A DNA stretch of 64,000 bases from positions 9,889,698-9,953,697 of the forward strand of contig OY759269.1 in assembly GCA_963662155.1 (NCBI GenBank), in the 5' to 3' direction. This DNA is from Lamellibrachia columna. Lineage: Eukaryota > Annelida > Polychaeta > Sabellida > Siboglinidae. Shown one piece after another: positions 15,331 to 27,704 of the stretch. Below the pieces are notes generated by a model. That model did no database searches. It was given only the letters and a program-made list of their open reading frames with translations, and was not told the DNA's origin. The position numbers were made by a program, and so were the translations under genes. Position 1 is the first letter of the stretch. Every line of letters begins with the position of its first letter.

Positions 15331-16908
15331 ACATGAAGCGTTATGCTGCAAGTTTAGATGTAATTTAAGATCGATAAGAGAAGAGAATTGGTACATTTAA
15401 TTATGCGAAAGATCACTATATAGCTCCATACGAGTTAGCCAATGAAAATCGCAGTATATTCCCTTTAATACGCTTGCAAGTATATTTTTGTGCGATTATT
15501 TTGATAACATCGACGTCGATTCGTCAGTATTGTGTAATGTGCGTGAGAAATAACTACAGTTACTTCGTTTATCTTTCAACAGATTTGCAACTATCCGACG
15601 TACTACCCTTTTGCTAAACAACAACGTTCATTATTGATTGAAGACGTAATTCGCCTTTGCTAACTCGTGTGACCATTATGCACTATTGCTATTTGCAAAC
15701 GTTGTTATAACATGTAATTTTACGTAACTTTAGAAACTGTTATTTCTGATGGTGTCCTCTGATTAACCTGGACCATTATTGTAATACTTATAACACGGTT
15801 TTGATAAATAACAAATACAATGTCGTGTGTCTTGTGTTAAATCTCTCTCTGCAGACGACCTTGCCGACGCTCTGAAGCTGACCGTAGCTGTAAAGTCGTG
15901 TAATTTATAGCAGCTTCAAAACGTCGGACTTAATAATGCCAAACAACAAATTAGCGCCCAGCCGAGCTAGACATCCAGAGCAGACTTGTTGATACAGGTA
16001 TATACACTACACACCTGGCAGGCTGAGATTTTCATTAAAGGTGCCGCGCGAGGTTCACGCTTAGAATGTTCCTAATCTATTTATAGAGCGAGCGGAGATA
16101 TGCAATTGTAGTAGAAGTTGATGCAGGGCCTAATTCTATTCAGTGAACATGCAAAGGTTTGACTGTTAATGCACGTCTGTAATGTGCCATGGTAAACACT
16201 CTCCGAGCCGAAGTAGGTCAAAGGACCTCTAACGACAGCAAAATAAGATATATGTGTGACATCCATAAATTACATAATTTGTATAATCTTGCTTGTGTGG
16301 CTAGTTTTTTAATACACGATAATTATGTCCTGAAATACCTCAGTGCCAGGTGTTTCTATAATACTTATAAATAACCGTTTTCACATGGCAGGTGATCGTA
16401 ATACAAAGCGTTATTTTCTAATATTTATCCTGCATTTTATACATATTATAATGAAGTCACTGAATAACCTGTAAAATAATATATTATATAGTAAAATTAA
16501 CAGCCCTTAACTCCCCCCTCCCCGGTCCCTTGGGGCCACGTCAGTCAATTTGTCCCATCCTCTCGACGACAAACCCTTAACGCCTATTGCCCCTAAATAC
16601 TCGGGTACCCGAACTGAGATTCGTGCCAAAAACAAAGGGTTACTCAATCTCACGTCGGTGTACAATGTTAACATCAACATATGTAGGCAGACTATAAATT
16701 ACTCGGATTAGATGAAGCCTCATTCGAAATATATATTTCCCAGACGTTGTGGCGTCGTTCCTCTGTGGGTAAATGAGATACAAGTTTCCTCCCATGGTGT
16801 AGGTCGTGTTACTTGGTCAGGTGCAGTAAGTGCGGAATTGAGACTAATGCGACGCCTGCTGAATGAGTATGTCAGGGATGATGTTAGTCTTACTATAATC
16901 GGGCTAGC
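15331..16908. other. Mostly featureless region with one weak exon-like segment
   Basis: AT-rich. The only coding-like signal is at 15,855-15,909: a strong CTCTCTCTGCAG acceptor followed by an open stretch reading DLADALKLTVAVKS before TAG. It could be a small terminal exon of an unidentified gene or chance. Confidence 0.3.
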
Positions 16909-16943
16909 GTATGTATGTACACTGTACAATGTTATGTATGTAC
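16909..16943. repeat. 23-bp minisatellite fragment left of the hAT insertion
   Basis: One and a half units of the same 23-bp repeat that resumes at 18,713, built on TGTACACTGTACAATG. It ends in GTATGTAC, the left target-site duplication. Confidence 0.9.
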
Positions 16944-18712
16944 TAGTGCCCTGTGCAGACCTATAATTTGAGCCCAATCCCGGCCCGCAATGAGCAGTTA
17001 GAGTCCAGGCCCGGCCCAGGCCCGCAAACTAGAATTTAGGCCCAGGCCCGACCCAGACCGTGAATGTTTGGCCCAGGTCCGGCCCGGCCCGCAAATTTCA
17101 GGCCCAAACCCGGCCCATACCCGCGGGCCAAAGTCGGGTAAGCCAGCGGTCCGCAAGCCCGCGGCCCGCTATGTTTAGAGAAGATAAACCTATAATCTTA
17201 TAAGATAGACGAAACACAAATAAACTTAAGCTAAAAGACTTAAATAAAAAATATTATATTGTATAATGTTTACTACTGAAATACTAATGTCAGTTGTTGT
17301 TTACTAGTGTCTGGCTAGTAGCTAGTACTAGCTTCTACTATGTCACCCACTGGCACTGACACCCAGTGACATGTCCAGCAGGTCTGCAGTCACTAGCCTG
17401 AGACAGATCAGGTTCAGACATTTGTGAATTAGTACAAATAAAAAATACAAATTAACAACTGGGGTGGGTACTGGGTAGTGGCACTAAAGGGTAGTGGGCA
17501 GTGGGCAGTGGGCTGGTAATTCAGGCAGGGAATATTTGGAGGGAAGACCAAGACAATAGAATGTCCACTGGTTGGGTCAAAGGGTGATAAGTTGATGGTT
17601 AATCATGGCTTATGGTTAGGGTACGAGATTTGTTTATCTAACCCTGACTTAACCCATATGCAAGCCAGAACCCCGATTTATATTGCTAATTGAATTAGCT
17701 CAAATAAGTTCAATTCAATGTCACCCACTGGCACTGGCACCCAGTGGCATTTCCAGTAGGTCTGCAGTCACTAGCCTGGGACAGACAGGTTCAGACATGT
17801 GTGAATTAGTACAAGTGTGAATGAATTAGGACTGTGGAGAAATACCAATTACCAACTGGGTTGGGTACTGGGTAGTGGGCTAGTGGCCTCGTGGGCACTT
17901 GGCAGTGGGCAGGTCATTCAGGTGGGCAATGTTTGGAGGGAAGACTTAGACAATAGAATATCCACTGGTAGGGTCAAAGGATGATAAGTTGATGGTTAAT
18001 CATGGCTTGATTGCCTCTGCAAATATGTCTAAAGTAAACATTTGGAGCTGGCTGCTTCCAGCCAGGTGAACTTAAGTGGCCTGATATGGGGCCATTAGAT
18101 CTATGTAAAAGGGTACATTCATGCAAAAATATGCAGTTTACAGAGTCTACTCCAATCACAGTGTCTTGGAAAGCCAGTACATGTTTAAAGAATTACAATA
18201 CAAAGATATGGGCATGCGACTATGCCTATATTTGATATGAAATGTCTCTATTAAAAGAATGCACATTATTAAAATTATACCATAGGAAGTCCCATTGTTG
18301 AAGAGGTTAAACTGCATTCCAATGTATAAAGCACTAATGACATTCATAATTCCATGCAAGGTCTCAATTTGCAACTATATAATACTAAATAAATAATTTT
18401 AAGCATTCGATAACCGGAATTACAATTTATAATCAGTTTTTTTTATTAATAATAAAATTAATAATCTGGGTGTTGTATGAATGCTTTTATTATGTCCAGG
18501 CCCAAAGCCCGGCCCGGCCCGGCCCGCTCACACTAGGCACAGGCCCGGCCCAAGCTCATGTGTTTAAATTGTTTTCAGCCTAGGCCCGGCCCGGGCCCGC
18601 AATATATAGGCCCAGGCCCGTCCCGGCCCGCGAAATTATGTAGAGGCTCGGCCCGGCCCGGCCCGGCCCGCGGCCAGGCTTGGACCTAAAGCCCGGTCCA
18701 TGCAGGGCACTA
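16944..18712. mobile_element. Non-autonomous hAT element, 1,769 bp, with 8-bp target duplication
   Basis: The left end is TAGTGCCCTGTGCAGACC and the right end is the inverted form, GGTCCATGCAGGGCACTA. Both are flanked by the same 8-base GTATGTAC (16,936-16,943 and 18,713-18,720). Eight-base duplications and ends of the YARNG type (here TAGTG) define the hAT superfamily. Both subterminal regions are packed with GGCCCGG/CCCGGCC motifs (16,976-17,170 and 18,498-18,700), plausible transposase-binding repeats. Two diverged direct repeats of about 270 bp (17,343-17,611 and 17,721-18,007) lie inside. No transposase frame is present, so it depends on an autonomous relative. Confidence 0.93.
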
Positions 18713-19243
18713 GTATGTACACTGTACAGTGTTATGTATATACACTGTACAATGTTATGTATGTACATTGTACAGTGTTATGTATGTACACTGTACAATG
18801 TTATGAATGTACACTGTACAATGTTATGTATGTACACTGTACAATGTTATGTATGTACACTGTACAATGTTATGTATGTACACTGTACAATGTTATGTAT
18901 GTACATAGTACAATGTTATGTATGTACACTGTACAATGTTATGTATGTACACTGTACAATGTTATGTATGTACAATGTACAGTGTTATGTATATACACTG
19001 TACAGTGTTATGTCTATACACTGTACAATGTTATGCATGTACACTGTACAGTGTTATGTATGTACACTGTACAATGTTATGAATGTACACTGTACAATGT
19101 TATGTATGTACACTGTACAATGTTATGTATGTACACTGTACAATGTTATGTATGTACACTGTACAATGTTATGTATGTACATAGTACAATGTTATGTATG
19201 TACACTGTACAATGTTATGTATGTACATAGTACAATGTTATGC
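18713..19243. repeat. 23-bp minisatellite with a 276-bp higher-order period
   Basis: About 23 copies of a 23-bp unit around TGTACACTGTACAATG. Diagnostic variants recur exactly 276 bases (12 units) apart: GAATGTACAC at 18,805 and 19,081, and ACATAGTAC at 18,903 and 19,179. A 12-unit block was therefore duplicated. Each unit contains the palindrome TGTACA. Confidence 0.93.
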
Positions 19244-19244
19244 T

Positions 19245-19440
19245 GCTCCTCCTATAGACGCCAAACGTTCACGGGTTCATCTATGACCTCAGGAAGGATG
19301 CGCAATTTTTTTTTATAGAAACTCACCCCACTATTACCTTACCTTTTGTAGAATTACCCTTCGTAGATTGTTCGCAACGCTATGCGTGTTTTCTACGATT
19401 GTTCCAAGTTCCGTAACTCGCCCCTGTCGTCTGGTCAGGT
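19245..19440. repeat. Dispersed repeat, copy 2 (similar to 14,245-14,460)
   Basis: Shares ordered blocks with the copy in the last SAARP-like intron, including the T run, GAAACTCACCC, TTACCTTTTGTAG and TTCGCAACGCTAT. Follows directly on the 23-bp minisatellite. Confidence 0.6.
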
Positions 19441-22400
19441 GATGTATCTTATAGGGCTTAGCGTTTATTCCTTGTTGCCATGACCACCAGATAGATAGAC
19501 AAATAATTTTTACATATTTATTTATTATTTTTTCTTTCTTTTGTTGTATATATTCTTATTGATCCATCCATGTTTTATCTCGTTTTTAGTGCAATGTTGC
19601 TTAGCTTTGCTTTGGGCCACTTTTCATCTTTTGATGGTATCACCAGGCCCCTGAACTTAAGTATAAAAAAGCATTCGTTCACAAGCACGAGGAACACGTC
19701 TAGTCTCTGTGCCCAACCAAGAAGACTTGCTCAATCCATCCAATTGGTGCGTTGTTCATCACGCACTAATCGGTTAGATTTAATTTGTCGAGGTCAGTCA
19801 GTTTACAATAAATTAACTACCTGGTAACGCATGAATAATTACGCAGCGAGGATTTGCGTGAACTCACACATTCGCCATTTCTGCGAAGTTTCAATCCGGT
19901 CGTAGGCAAACCTGTATGTTTTCCCGTCGTAAAATTAAGTAATACCCTATAGACGTGAATGGGGGGGTCAAAGTAAGTAGGAAGAATATTAACGTTGAAG
20001 TTAGAAAACTAGTGAGTTTGTCATTTCACTGTCCCGTGCGTGTCATGTTTGTCTTATCGACACCAGCGTCTCTATTTCTTCTGTGTTTGTCTTATCCACT
20101 CGAATATTACTAAAGTACATTTTCTCCACCCCCCCCCCCCGTATCGTTACAGTGTACCCCTTTCACCTTTGTGTTTTTATTGAAAAGTAAACCTTTTCGA
20201 CCAAGGCAAATGGCGGTAACAGTAAAAACAATACGGGTTTGGAGCCAAACTCTTATCTCGGGGAGTTGTCGAAGGCGAGCGAGAGTCGGGTATTATAAAG
20301 TCAGACTACTCAAGTCCAGGATGTATGTGGTTTTAACAACTCCACTAGATGGCGCCACATTCAGTTAACAGTTCTCACAAACGCGAATGACTCGCACAAT
20401 GGTCGACGCTCGCCAAAGTACAGTTATTCGTTGTATCATCATTGACATAATGATACGATATTCGCGTTTCTTATTTTATATTTATATTATTATAGACATA
20501 CTTCACCAATCAGCAGGCTCCTTTTATGAATGACAACATTATTACGTTGGCATATGTCTGTCTTGTCGGCAAATTGATTCCCTGTTGAAGTTGGGTCGGT
20601 TGATGCAGACTACGCAGTGCGTGCAAGAAGGCATTCATATGTGTTCACCGATCAGGATAAAGGAATGGGTTGATAGACGGTCATATAAAGACAAGGTCGT
20701 CGCCAGCTGCAAGTTTGGCGGCAAGACTAAAAGGCAATGATGTAAGAACTGTCGTTAAGTAAGCTTTTTTCATAGGCATTAGCAACACCGGTTCAGCTAC
20801 GTTTTTTGGCCAACGTAGACTAGGTAATACTCGTTCTGTGAAAGATGTATTCTGACAGTGATGAGGCTTCTAAGAAAAAAATCTGAAACGGAGCTCAGGC
20901 TAAAGACAATAAAATTTAACACGATTCGCATGCCTGCTTCTTGTGTCGTTAGCCTCAAGCGGGGTATCCCTAAGGAGTCAGAATCACTTGCTGCCAGCCT
21001 AGCTGTCAATCCGTGGAGGGTTCGTGGGCGTGAGAAATGTTCCCAGCCAGGGTTCAATGGCCGCTGGCCGCGATGTTCCCAGCCCATGGACCTCAGTGAA
21101 TTTCAAAAACATTTGATGACCCATGAAGACACTTTGGGTTCACACTGCTTTCTAACAGGATATATAATTGGTTGATATGTTTAAATAATTATTTTAAATA
21201 TCCAAAACGTGTGATATAATTGGTTGATACTGAGCTGTTGGCCAATCGCACAAAATTTTTTCACAAAAAAGACACTTTGATTTTTATTGCAATAGATTAC
21301 GAAAATATGCGTGAGATTTCAGACCTTTGTCGTGAGACCGTGACTTTGTATGCAAAACTTTGAGTCTCACGGTTTTAAGCGTGAAAGTTGAGAGGCATGT
21401 AACAGTAGACTGGCGAGGAACCTAAGCTTATTTATGTACTCCTTCGCTTAGTTTTTGGTTTTAGTTTTTGTAGCAAATACTCGTGCAATTTGTGTGTAAA
21501 ATGTCATCCCATTTTGTCATATAGAACTTATTGTAGACGATGGGATACCGAAGATAAGTCATGCAATGCAAAACTTTGATACATCAAATACAAGGATAAT
21601 ATTATATGCGAATACGAATACTTTTATTTCAAGTAAAAACACCCAGACAATGAACATACAAATATGCATTAACACATAGTTAACGTATCATTATAAGGTG
21701 TCAGATATACAAGTTATAAGTTATCGTTATATAAGTTACCAGTGACTAGTAACAATGACAAAGATCGTTCCGTTCAAAGAACTTTCCCACATATTCGTAT
21801 CTCTGAAATGTTTTACGTGTATTTGGTATTCGTCAAATTTTTGACGATAAAGCATTCGAAAGGCTAGGAGACTGCAAAGAAACGCCCAAACGAACTCGTG
21901 TCGATGTTAAATGTTGTTACCACAAAATACAAGTGGGCAAAAGTAAAAAATAATATACACGCGTTCAGGTGAATGCTCTGGGCAACCCGTACTTAGCACA
22001 CACTCAGTCTTCTTCGCTTCCACTGAAGCATAAGCCAAGTTGCACTGCCATCAGATTTATAGCTGCACTTGATATGGCCTGTTCATCGAAACACTCAGCC
22101 CCAAAGATAAAGTGCGCAGAGCAGATGGCACTTTTAGAGTAGAGAGGGGTCAGCCCATTCCATGGCATTAACGTGTTTTTCGCTGCAGAAACCCACGACA
22201 GGTGAAGCGAGGGAGCTTTCCTCTGGACGAAACCTAGTTTCATTCGAGGTGCGGTTACTACAGCCTCCGACTATACACCTTTGGCCACTCATTTTTGGGA
22301 CTCGAACGTTCCGCTCCTACACGACAACAATATCAATGGCCCAAACGAGGTGTGTCTTTACATCACTTCCCCTTGCTCGGTGGCTGGCAACCGAAATCGG

Positions 22401-23389
22401 CGAATTAAGCGCGTAATTTGAAGGTGAACAATTCGATATGTAACCACAGGTACTCATTTGCCGACCGATACGGGGACTAACTCGCGCTGTATAAATGTTC
22501 TACTTAAAAGATCATTCGAGCACAGTCGCACGCCTCATATACACTTTAACCCCAAATTCCCCACCGGTGGCGCCACTAACCATTTCATTAGCCTCGATTA
22601 TTCAGGCTGCGGGATGTGCATGGCGCCACCGTTTGTCGCAATCCCCACACATTCACCAAGAATCATCCGTATATAATTTCGCCCTGGAATATCAAGAAAC
22701 AAATGTTGTTGTGGGCAATGTTGTTTTTTAAAATAATCGAAAGTTCGTTGAACGGCTCTGAATTCAGAAAACGCAAACAAACTGTCAATTAATTTTAACA
22801 TTTTTGCCACCCGTAAAACTCTGCGTTTGTGTATATTCACCCATTAGTCATTACAGACGGCTTTGACGAACGTCATCACGGCGGTCGATGTTCCTCCCAT
22901 CTTGGGCAGACCTACATAATTCATTGTTGTAAACATCCTTGCCAAAATAATTACCAACGGTATATATTTCTATCCACCATTGACCTTTGTCCACTACGTA
23001 ACACTGTTAACAAATTATTGTTCCATACATTAGGCATGATAACTATCATAACAATGTTGGTTTTAAAATGTGGAAGTCATATTTTCTCATGAGGGTGTGA
23101 CCCAATAGAATAATTAAAATTTGTATGAACGGTCGTAATTTAAGACCACTTGTATTATTTAGGTCGCTTGTATTATAAGACATTATTAATTATGGGACAA
23201 CGGAAAGACACGGTTTACGTACTCAACTCCGTATTTCCCTTCTCAAAGGTTTTTTCGCTTCTGCAGGTTTGTAGCTATGAAATAAACAAATGTCAATAAC
23301 AGTATTGTCACATCTTTAGCATTAATAGACATGGTTTTCTGAAAACGTCGTGCTACTTCACTGAATAAAATGTTCTCTCCCCTCTGCAG
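19441..23389. other. About 4 kb with no recognised gene
   Basis: No known domain is seen on either strand. Two open stretches are worth noting: 20,858-21,175 (+), 105 codons without a recognisable family, and 22,004-22,243 (-), reading ICSAHFIFGAECFDEQA and ending in SGSEED before a stop, which has a plausible amino-acid composition but no identified family. A C-run microsatellite lies at 20,129-20,142. Confidence 0.35.
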
Positions 23390-23505
23390 GCAAATTCCAG
23401 ATGTATGTTGTAATGAACAACCTGTTCTTCATTGGCAATCAACTCGCAGCACTCAGTAGGACAGGCAAGGTCAGAGTGTGGCACACCATGACACTGAACT
23501 GGCAG
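23390..23505 (+). pseudogene. KCTD3-like: Orphan KCTD3/SHKBP1-like exon b (WD40 region)
   Basis: The acceptor CCTCTGCAG is at 23,381-23,389. The frame reads KFQMYVVMNNLFFIGNQLA, ALSRTGKVRVWHTMTLNWQ, matching from memory the NLFFIGNQL...TGKVGVW...T..WQ segment of KCTD3/SHKBP1. The frame is intact, but the usual donor after WQ (CAG-GTAA) is changed to CAG-TTAA and no other exons of this copy are found upstream. It is the left-most and probably oldest relic of the duplicated series. Confidence 0.8.
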
Positions 23506-23775
23506 TTAAATATCTCATGATTGCTGCTCTCAGTACGACATGCAAGGTCGGGGTGTGGCATACAATGAAAGAACTTGCAGGTAAATCTCTCACCGTGGAA
23601 GGTTTTTCGCTCACATTGGCTCCATTCAGTATGACAGGCAAGGTCGGGGTATGGCATGCCATGACACAGAACTGGCAGGTAAATCACACGGTGGCTGCAC
23701 TCAACAGGGCAGGCAAGGTCGGGGTGTGCCATGCCATGACACAGAACTGGCAGGTAAGGCTCCACGTGAGGGCCA
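23455..23775. repeat. Exon-end minisatellite of about 77-93 bp units, copy at 23.5 kb
   Basis: Four diverged tandem copies of the end of exon b plus its donor region (ACAGGCAAGGTCGGGGTGTGG, ATGACACAGAACTGGCAGGTAA). The same family forms arrays at 30.5, 36.3, 47.5 and 59.8 kb. Confidence 0.85.
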
Positions 23776-24500
23776 ATCAGTGGTCTCTAGGGGGGTCGCA
23801 GCGGAGATAGTTTTGTATAAGTATATGGACAAATGAAATGTTATGCAAATGTGCAAAATTGTACCAGCAATTCGCTATTTCTATGAGGATGTTGTTTCAT
23901 CATATTTTAATTGACATCTTTTGAATGAAACTGTGATGTGTATTTCATAAATATCTTGCAAATAAGCAGTTGTTGAGATTTGTGTATTAAGGTCACTGTA
24001 TAGCTAATGTGTCCTTGATATACCCATATTCGTAGTAATAATTAAAAATAACTAAAGCTTTATATTTACTTGTCATCACGATCAGCATGCTTTGCCTTAT
24101 AACAGTGACAAAACAGATAAATAAAACACAGTGTGTATGTTTTTTTATGCTAGAAAATAAGAATATATTAGTAGGGGCATTGAAAAAGCGTGTCGTTGCT
24201 ATTTTTTTAATGATTCGAGGAGCCACCTTAATTTTTTTATTAACTCAAATTACTGGGCCAGTAAATTGCATTTTTGACAGATGTGACTGCTTAAATAATA
24301 AATTACTAACTGTAATTCAATTATACGTCTCCAAAGACAGTCAAAATAAACCTCAGAAACTGGACAACTTGCAGACATTCTGCATATATAAAGCAGTAGA
24401 AGAACAATATCAAGGATATATTTTGTCTGATAAACAGTATTTCCGGAATAGTGTCCATGTATTTAAAGATAGGATATTGTCCATATAATATTGGTAGGGA
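23776..24500. repeat. Intronic sequence paralogous to 30,790-32,340
   Basis: Shares long stretches with the later copy (for example TAGTTTTGTATAAGTATATGG, CTTGATATACCCATAT, AGAAGAACAATATC). The later copy carries extra DNA, including a SINE and exon e remnants. This copy shows the empty SINE site at about 24,475. Confidence 0.8.
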
Positions 24501-24829
24501 TACAATCAGGCGGAAACGTTAACTTATATATATGGTCCGACTCATGACGTCGGACGGAGCAGGCCCCGTTTCGTTGAGCTCTCGTGTGACAATGTTCTCT
24601 TGTTACAAATGCGACGGAAAATAATTAAGTTATCTAATGGCGTCGAACTTCCAATGATCCGTACGATGAATCTGGTGAGATAAACATTCACAATACCCTA
24701 AGATTGGGGTGGATTTGCACATAATCTATGGGTCTGTCAGATTCAGCGTACTGCCATATTGAACGTCCATATTGGACATGCCACATTTGACACACCTATC
24801 AGACGTGTAACCAAAGACAATAAGACATC

Positions 24830-25590
24830 ATGCCGCCCAAGCATCGCCAAAAAAGCTCGTCAGAGGTTACTCGCTTTGAAGGTATTGACAATGAACTTCT
24901 AAAACTTACCTTTATTGAAACTCTGAGTGACAGTGATGTTTTAAAACAATTGAAACGAGCTCTGTTCCCGCAAGAGATTGCTGACAAAAATAGATTACTT
25001 AGCAGCTCAGACTGAGCAACTAAAACAAACTGTGAAAGAGAAGAACGAGAAAATCAAAGCACTTGAAAGTAGAGTCGACTTGTTAGAATCGGCCAACGAC
25101 AGCATCGAGCAATATCCTAGAAGATCCAATTTGAGAATAGAAGGAATACCCGAATCTGTAGGTATTGGTGAAATTGAAAATGCAATCCTAGACATTTTCA
25201 ATGATCATATGAAGTTAACCCCAGTCCTGCAGTCTGACGAAATTGAGCGAGCGCACAGAATTGGCCGCCCTAAAACGGATGGCGGACGACCACGCACTAC
25301 AATTATTACACTAAATAGCGAACATCGGAGGGACGCTATATACAGAGCTCGAATCAACCTAAAACAGCACAATACAGCCTCGGGTCTAAACCTTCGTTTA
25401 TTTGTGAATGAAGACCTCACGAAAACTCGTTCTGAACTTCTGTATGAACTTGGAAAAAATTAACTGATTTCTGACTGTTGGTCTTTCAATGGGAATATCT
25501 TGTACAAAGACACTCAGGGTGTTGTCCATCAAGTACGAAGTAAACAGGCCGCATGTTTCAAGGTGCGCCGTGCTTGAAGCCTGTGTTACG
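24830..25590 (+). pseudogene. L1-type ORF1 (transposase_22-like) of a non-LTR element, truncated and frameshifted
   Basis: Starts MPPKHRQKSS, with a coiled coil (TEQLKQTVKEKNEKIKALES), the NLRIEGIPE motif that opens the RRM-like domain, ERAHRIGRP, and a C-terminal region ending LLYELGKN, then a TAA at 25,462 and in-frame LISDCWSFNGNILYKDTQG. This is the trimeric RNA-binding ORF1 architecture of L1-like elements. One extra A in the run at 24,984-24,988 breaks the frame between EIADK and IDYLAAQ. No ORF2 follows, so only the 5' part of an element, or a rearranged remnant, is present. Confidence 0.8.
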
Positions 25591-25654
25591 TAACTCCTGC
25601 GGACATTCCCGAGACACTGCTGCGTCAAATGACGTAAGCATTGTCTGGCACTTG

Positions 25655-25697
25655 CACACTTGCACACTTGCACTTGCACACTTGCACACTTGCACAG
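25655..25697. repeat. CTTGCACA microsatellite
   Basis: Six short tandem copies of ACTTGCAC / ACTTGCACTTGCAC. Confidence 0.85.
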
Positions 25698-26074
25698 CTT
25701 CAAGTAGCGTGAACCTACGTATCCAGTTTCCATGGCACTTGACAGTATTATTATTATTTCTTTATAAACAACATGAATGTATTTTATTAATATAACCTAT
25801 CCATGTTATACGGATATATTATTTATTACAGAGTATCATTTTATTTTTCAGACTAAATGCAATTACAGTAATCTATTTAGTTATGCTGATTTGTAGTTGG
25901 TACATGCCAAATCATGGCAGTAGGTTACAATTTTTTTTCGATATCAAGACTAACCACCTAAGCCTATGTGCGCATATAATTTAATGGGCACGTGCGAATA
26001 TTAATGATTGGCAATCCTATCTCACCATTGTATTGTGACTTGTGTTATCACCATTAATCTCGGTACCTTGATGG

Positions 26075-26105
26075 TAAGCACGTTGAACAATCCCAAGGAC
26101 TGGAT
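26075..26105 (+). mobile_element. SINE 3' tail fragment upstream of exon z
   Basis: AAGCACGTTGAACAATCCC and AAGGACTGGATA match the tail of the fuller SINE at 33,975-34,262. Both lie about 50 bases upstream of the same pseudo-exon, so the insertion predates the duplication. Confidence 0.7.
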
Positions 26106-26149
26106 AGCGTGCTGTATAACAACGTACCTTTACTTGAGGTCTTTTTGAG

Positions 26150-26247
26150 GCAGCCAAAAACAATTTTGGTGGACCTAGAGTAAACAGTATCAAGGATCAC
26201 TTCAGTCGGATCGCTGTTGCCTATCCCCACGTTGTGTGTTTACACAG
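26150..26247 (+). pseudogene. KCTD3-like: KCTD3-like exon z, chain 1
   Basis: Open frame NNFGGPRVNSIKDHFSRIAV, AYPHVVCLHR, with donor GTAGGT at 26,248. Compared with the copy at 34,314 it lost about eleven bases including the original acceptor. GAG at 26,147-26,149 may serve instead. Confidence 0.75.
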
Positions 26248-27704
26248 GTAGGTGTCATAATGTCGACTTTCTACGAATTGCTATTATGTGAACTATTTTC
26301 CTGGATATGGTGAGGTAAATGTTAGAGTGTATATAGACTGATTACATCAACAAGTTATGCAATAATAGTATCCAAGTGTGGTGTGGGAGCCCACATTGGA
26401 AGTTTATTGTTAGGCATGGGGCATGAACAGGTTATGCAATAATTGTACCCATGATGTTTTCGCTTTTGGCGTGGTACATTATATTAAAAGGGGTATCAAC
26501 GTAATGGGACCGTCCACGACACGTTCGTCGTCTCCACGTCATGTTGACGGCCGACTTACAGAGCGTTCAGCCGACTGTTCAACTGCCTTCCCCGCGCGCG
26601 CGACACCAGTGCGTCCGCACGAGCTGTCGTTACGACACGTTAGCCGTCGTCACGACACGTTAGCCGTCTCCACGACATATTGCCGGCTGACATACTGTAC
26701 GTCCAGCTGACCGTTCAACTGTCTTCCCCGTGTGTGACATCAGAGCGTCCGCGTCAGCCGTCGTGACGAAACATCGCCGTCTCACGATCTATTGACATCT
26801 ATCTACTATCGTCCAGCCGACAACAACCTCGACATCACTGCGGTCGAACGTATTCTGCTGCCGGTGAGATTATGCGACCGACGGCTACATCAGTTATCGT
26901 TCTACTCAACCCAGCAGAATGCGCGAAGGGTATTGTTGACTTTATGCGTCACAAGGCATGCTTCTGTGACTATTTTTTGTTTGTTTTCGGAACATTGTAT
27001 TATAAGTGTGAAATACGCCTTTCTGCTTGTGACGAATGTATTAACACTGATGTCTATTATTTCATTTGCACCATTTCATTTAGGTTTTGATTCATTGTAA
27101 ACATATTCATGTTGATTACTTTGGTGTTGTTTTTCATTTGTGGAAATTTCTTACACTCATATGTTGAGCTTACTCTAAGTACGGCCCGCCCCTGGTTTTG
27201 CGTGGACCACCACCGAAATCCGTGACACATAACTAAACATAACCGCCTTGCAAGCAAACCAGTCATGGTCCTCTTGGAAATACATAGGATTCATGACTGG
27301 ACCAGATATTACAAAAACTGTAATGATGAATGGTGGGGAGGGGGGAGAATGTCACATTAGATTAAAAAAACTCACTTTTATAGATGTTCTAATAAATCAG
27401 TATTGGTGCTGAATGGTAATGGCTTTTGTTTTGGTAACCTGCTTTAATTTTGTGATGTTGTTACTTATCCTTTCCCTGTTCATCCTTCTTGTCAAGGGAT
27501 ATATTTATTTTGATAAGCATGCTGTAGTCAAGAAGAGTACGTCATTTATATACGAGTACAACCATCTGGTAAAATGGGTATCGCTCAAACAGAGATAAAT
27601 ATAATTGGTTGATTCTGTAATTTTCCTCAGCAGAATACCAAAGTGTGGGTGTGATCTGTGTCATTGAAGCAGTTCTGTGTAACTTGTGTGTTTGTGTGAG
27701 ACAG
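26248..27704. other. Pseudogene intron with a GC-rich tandem block
   Basis: Contains a GC-rich stretch at 26,514-26,800 with two diverged copies about 150 bp apart (GTTCAACTG.CTTCCCCG...GCGTCCGC), a short CG run, and further downstream (27,270-27,600) sequence paralogous to 34,440-34,790. Confidence 0.5.

Noticed and set aside
16976..17170. CCCGGCC-rich block as a CpG-island promoter
   Set aside because: It lies just inside one end of the hAT element and is matched by a similar block at the other end, so subterminal transposon repeats explain it better.
18680..19318. 212- and 176-codon frames rich in Cys, Tyr and Val
   Set aside because: These are translations of the 23-bp minisatellite in different frames.
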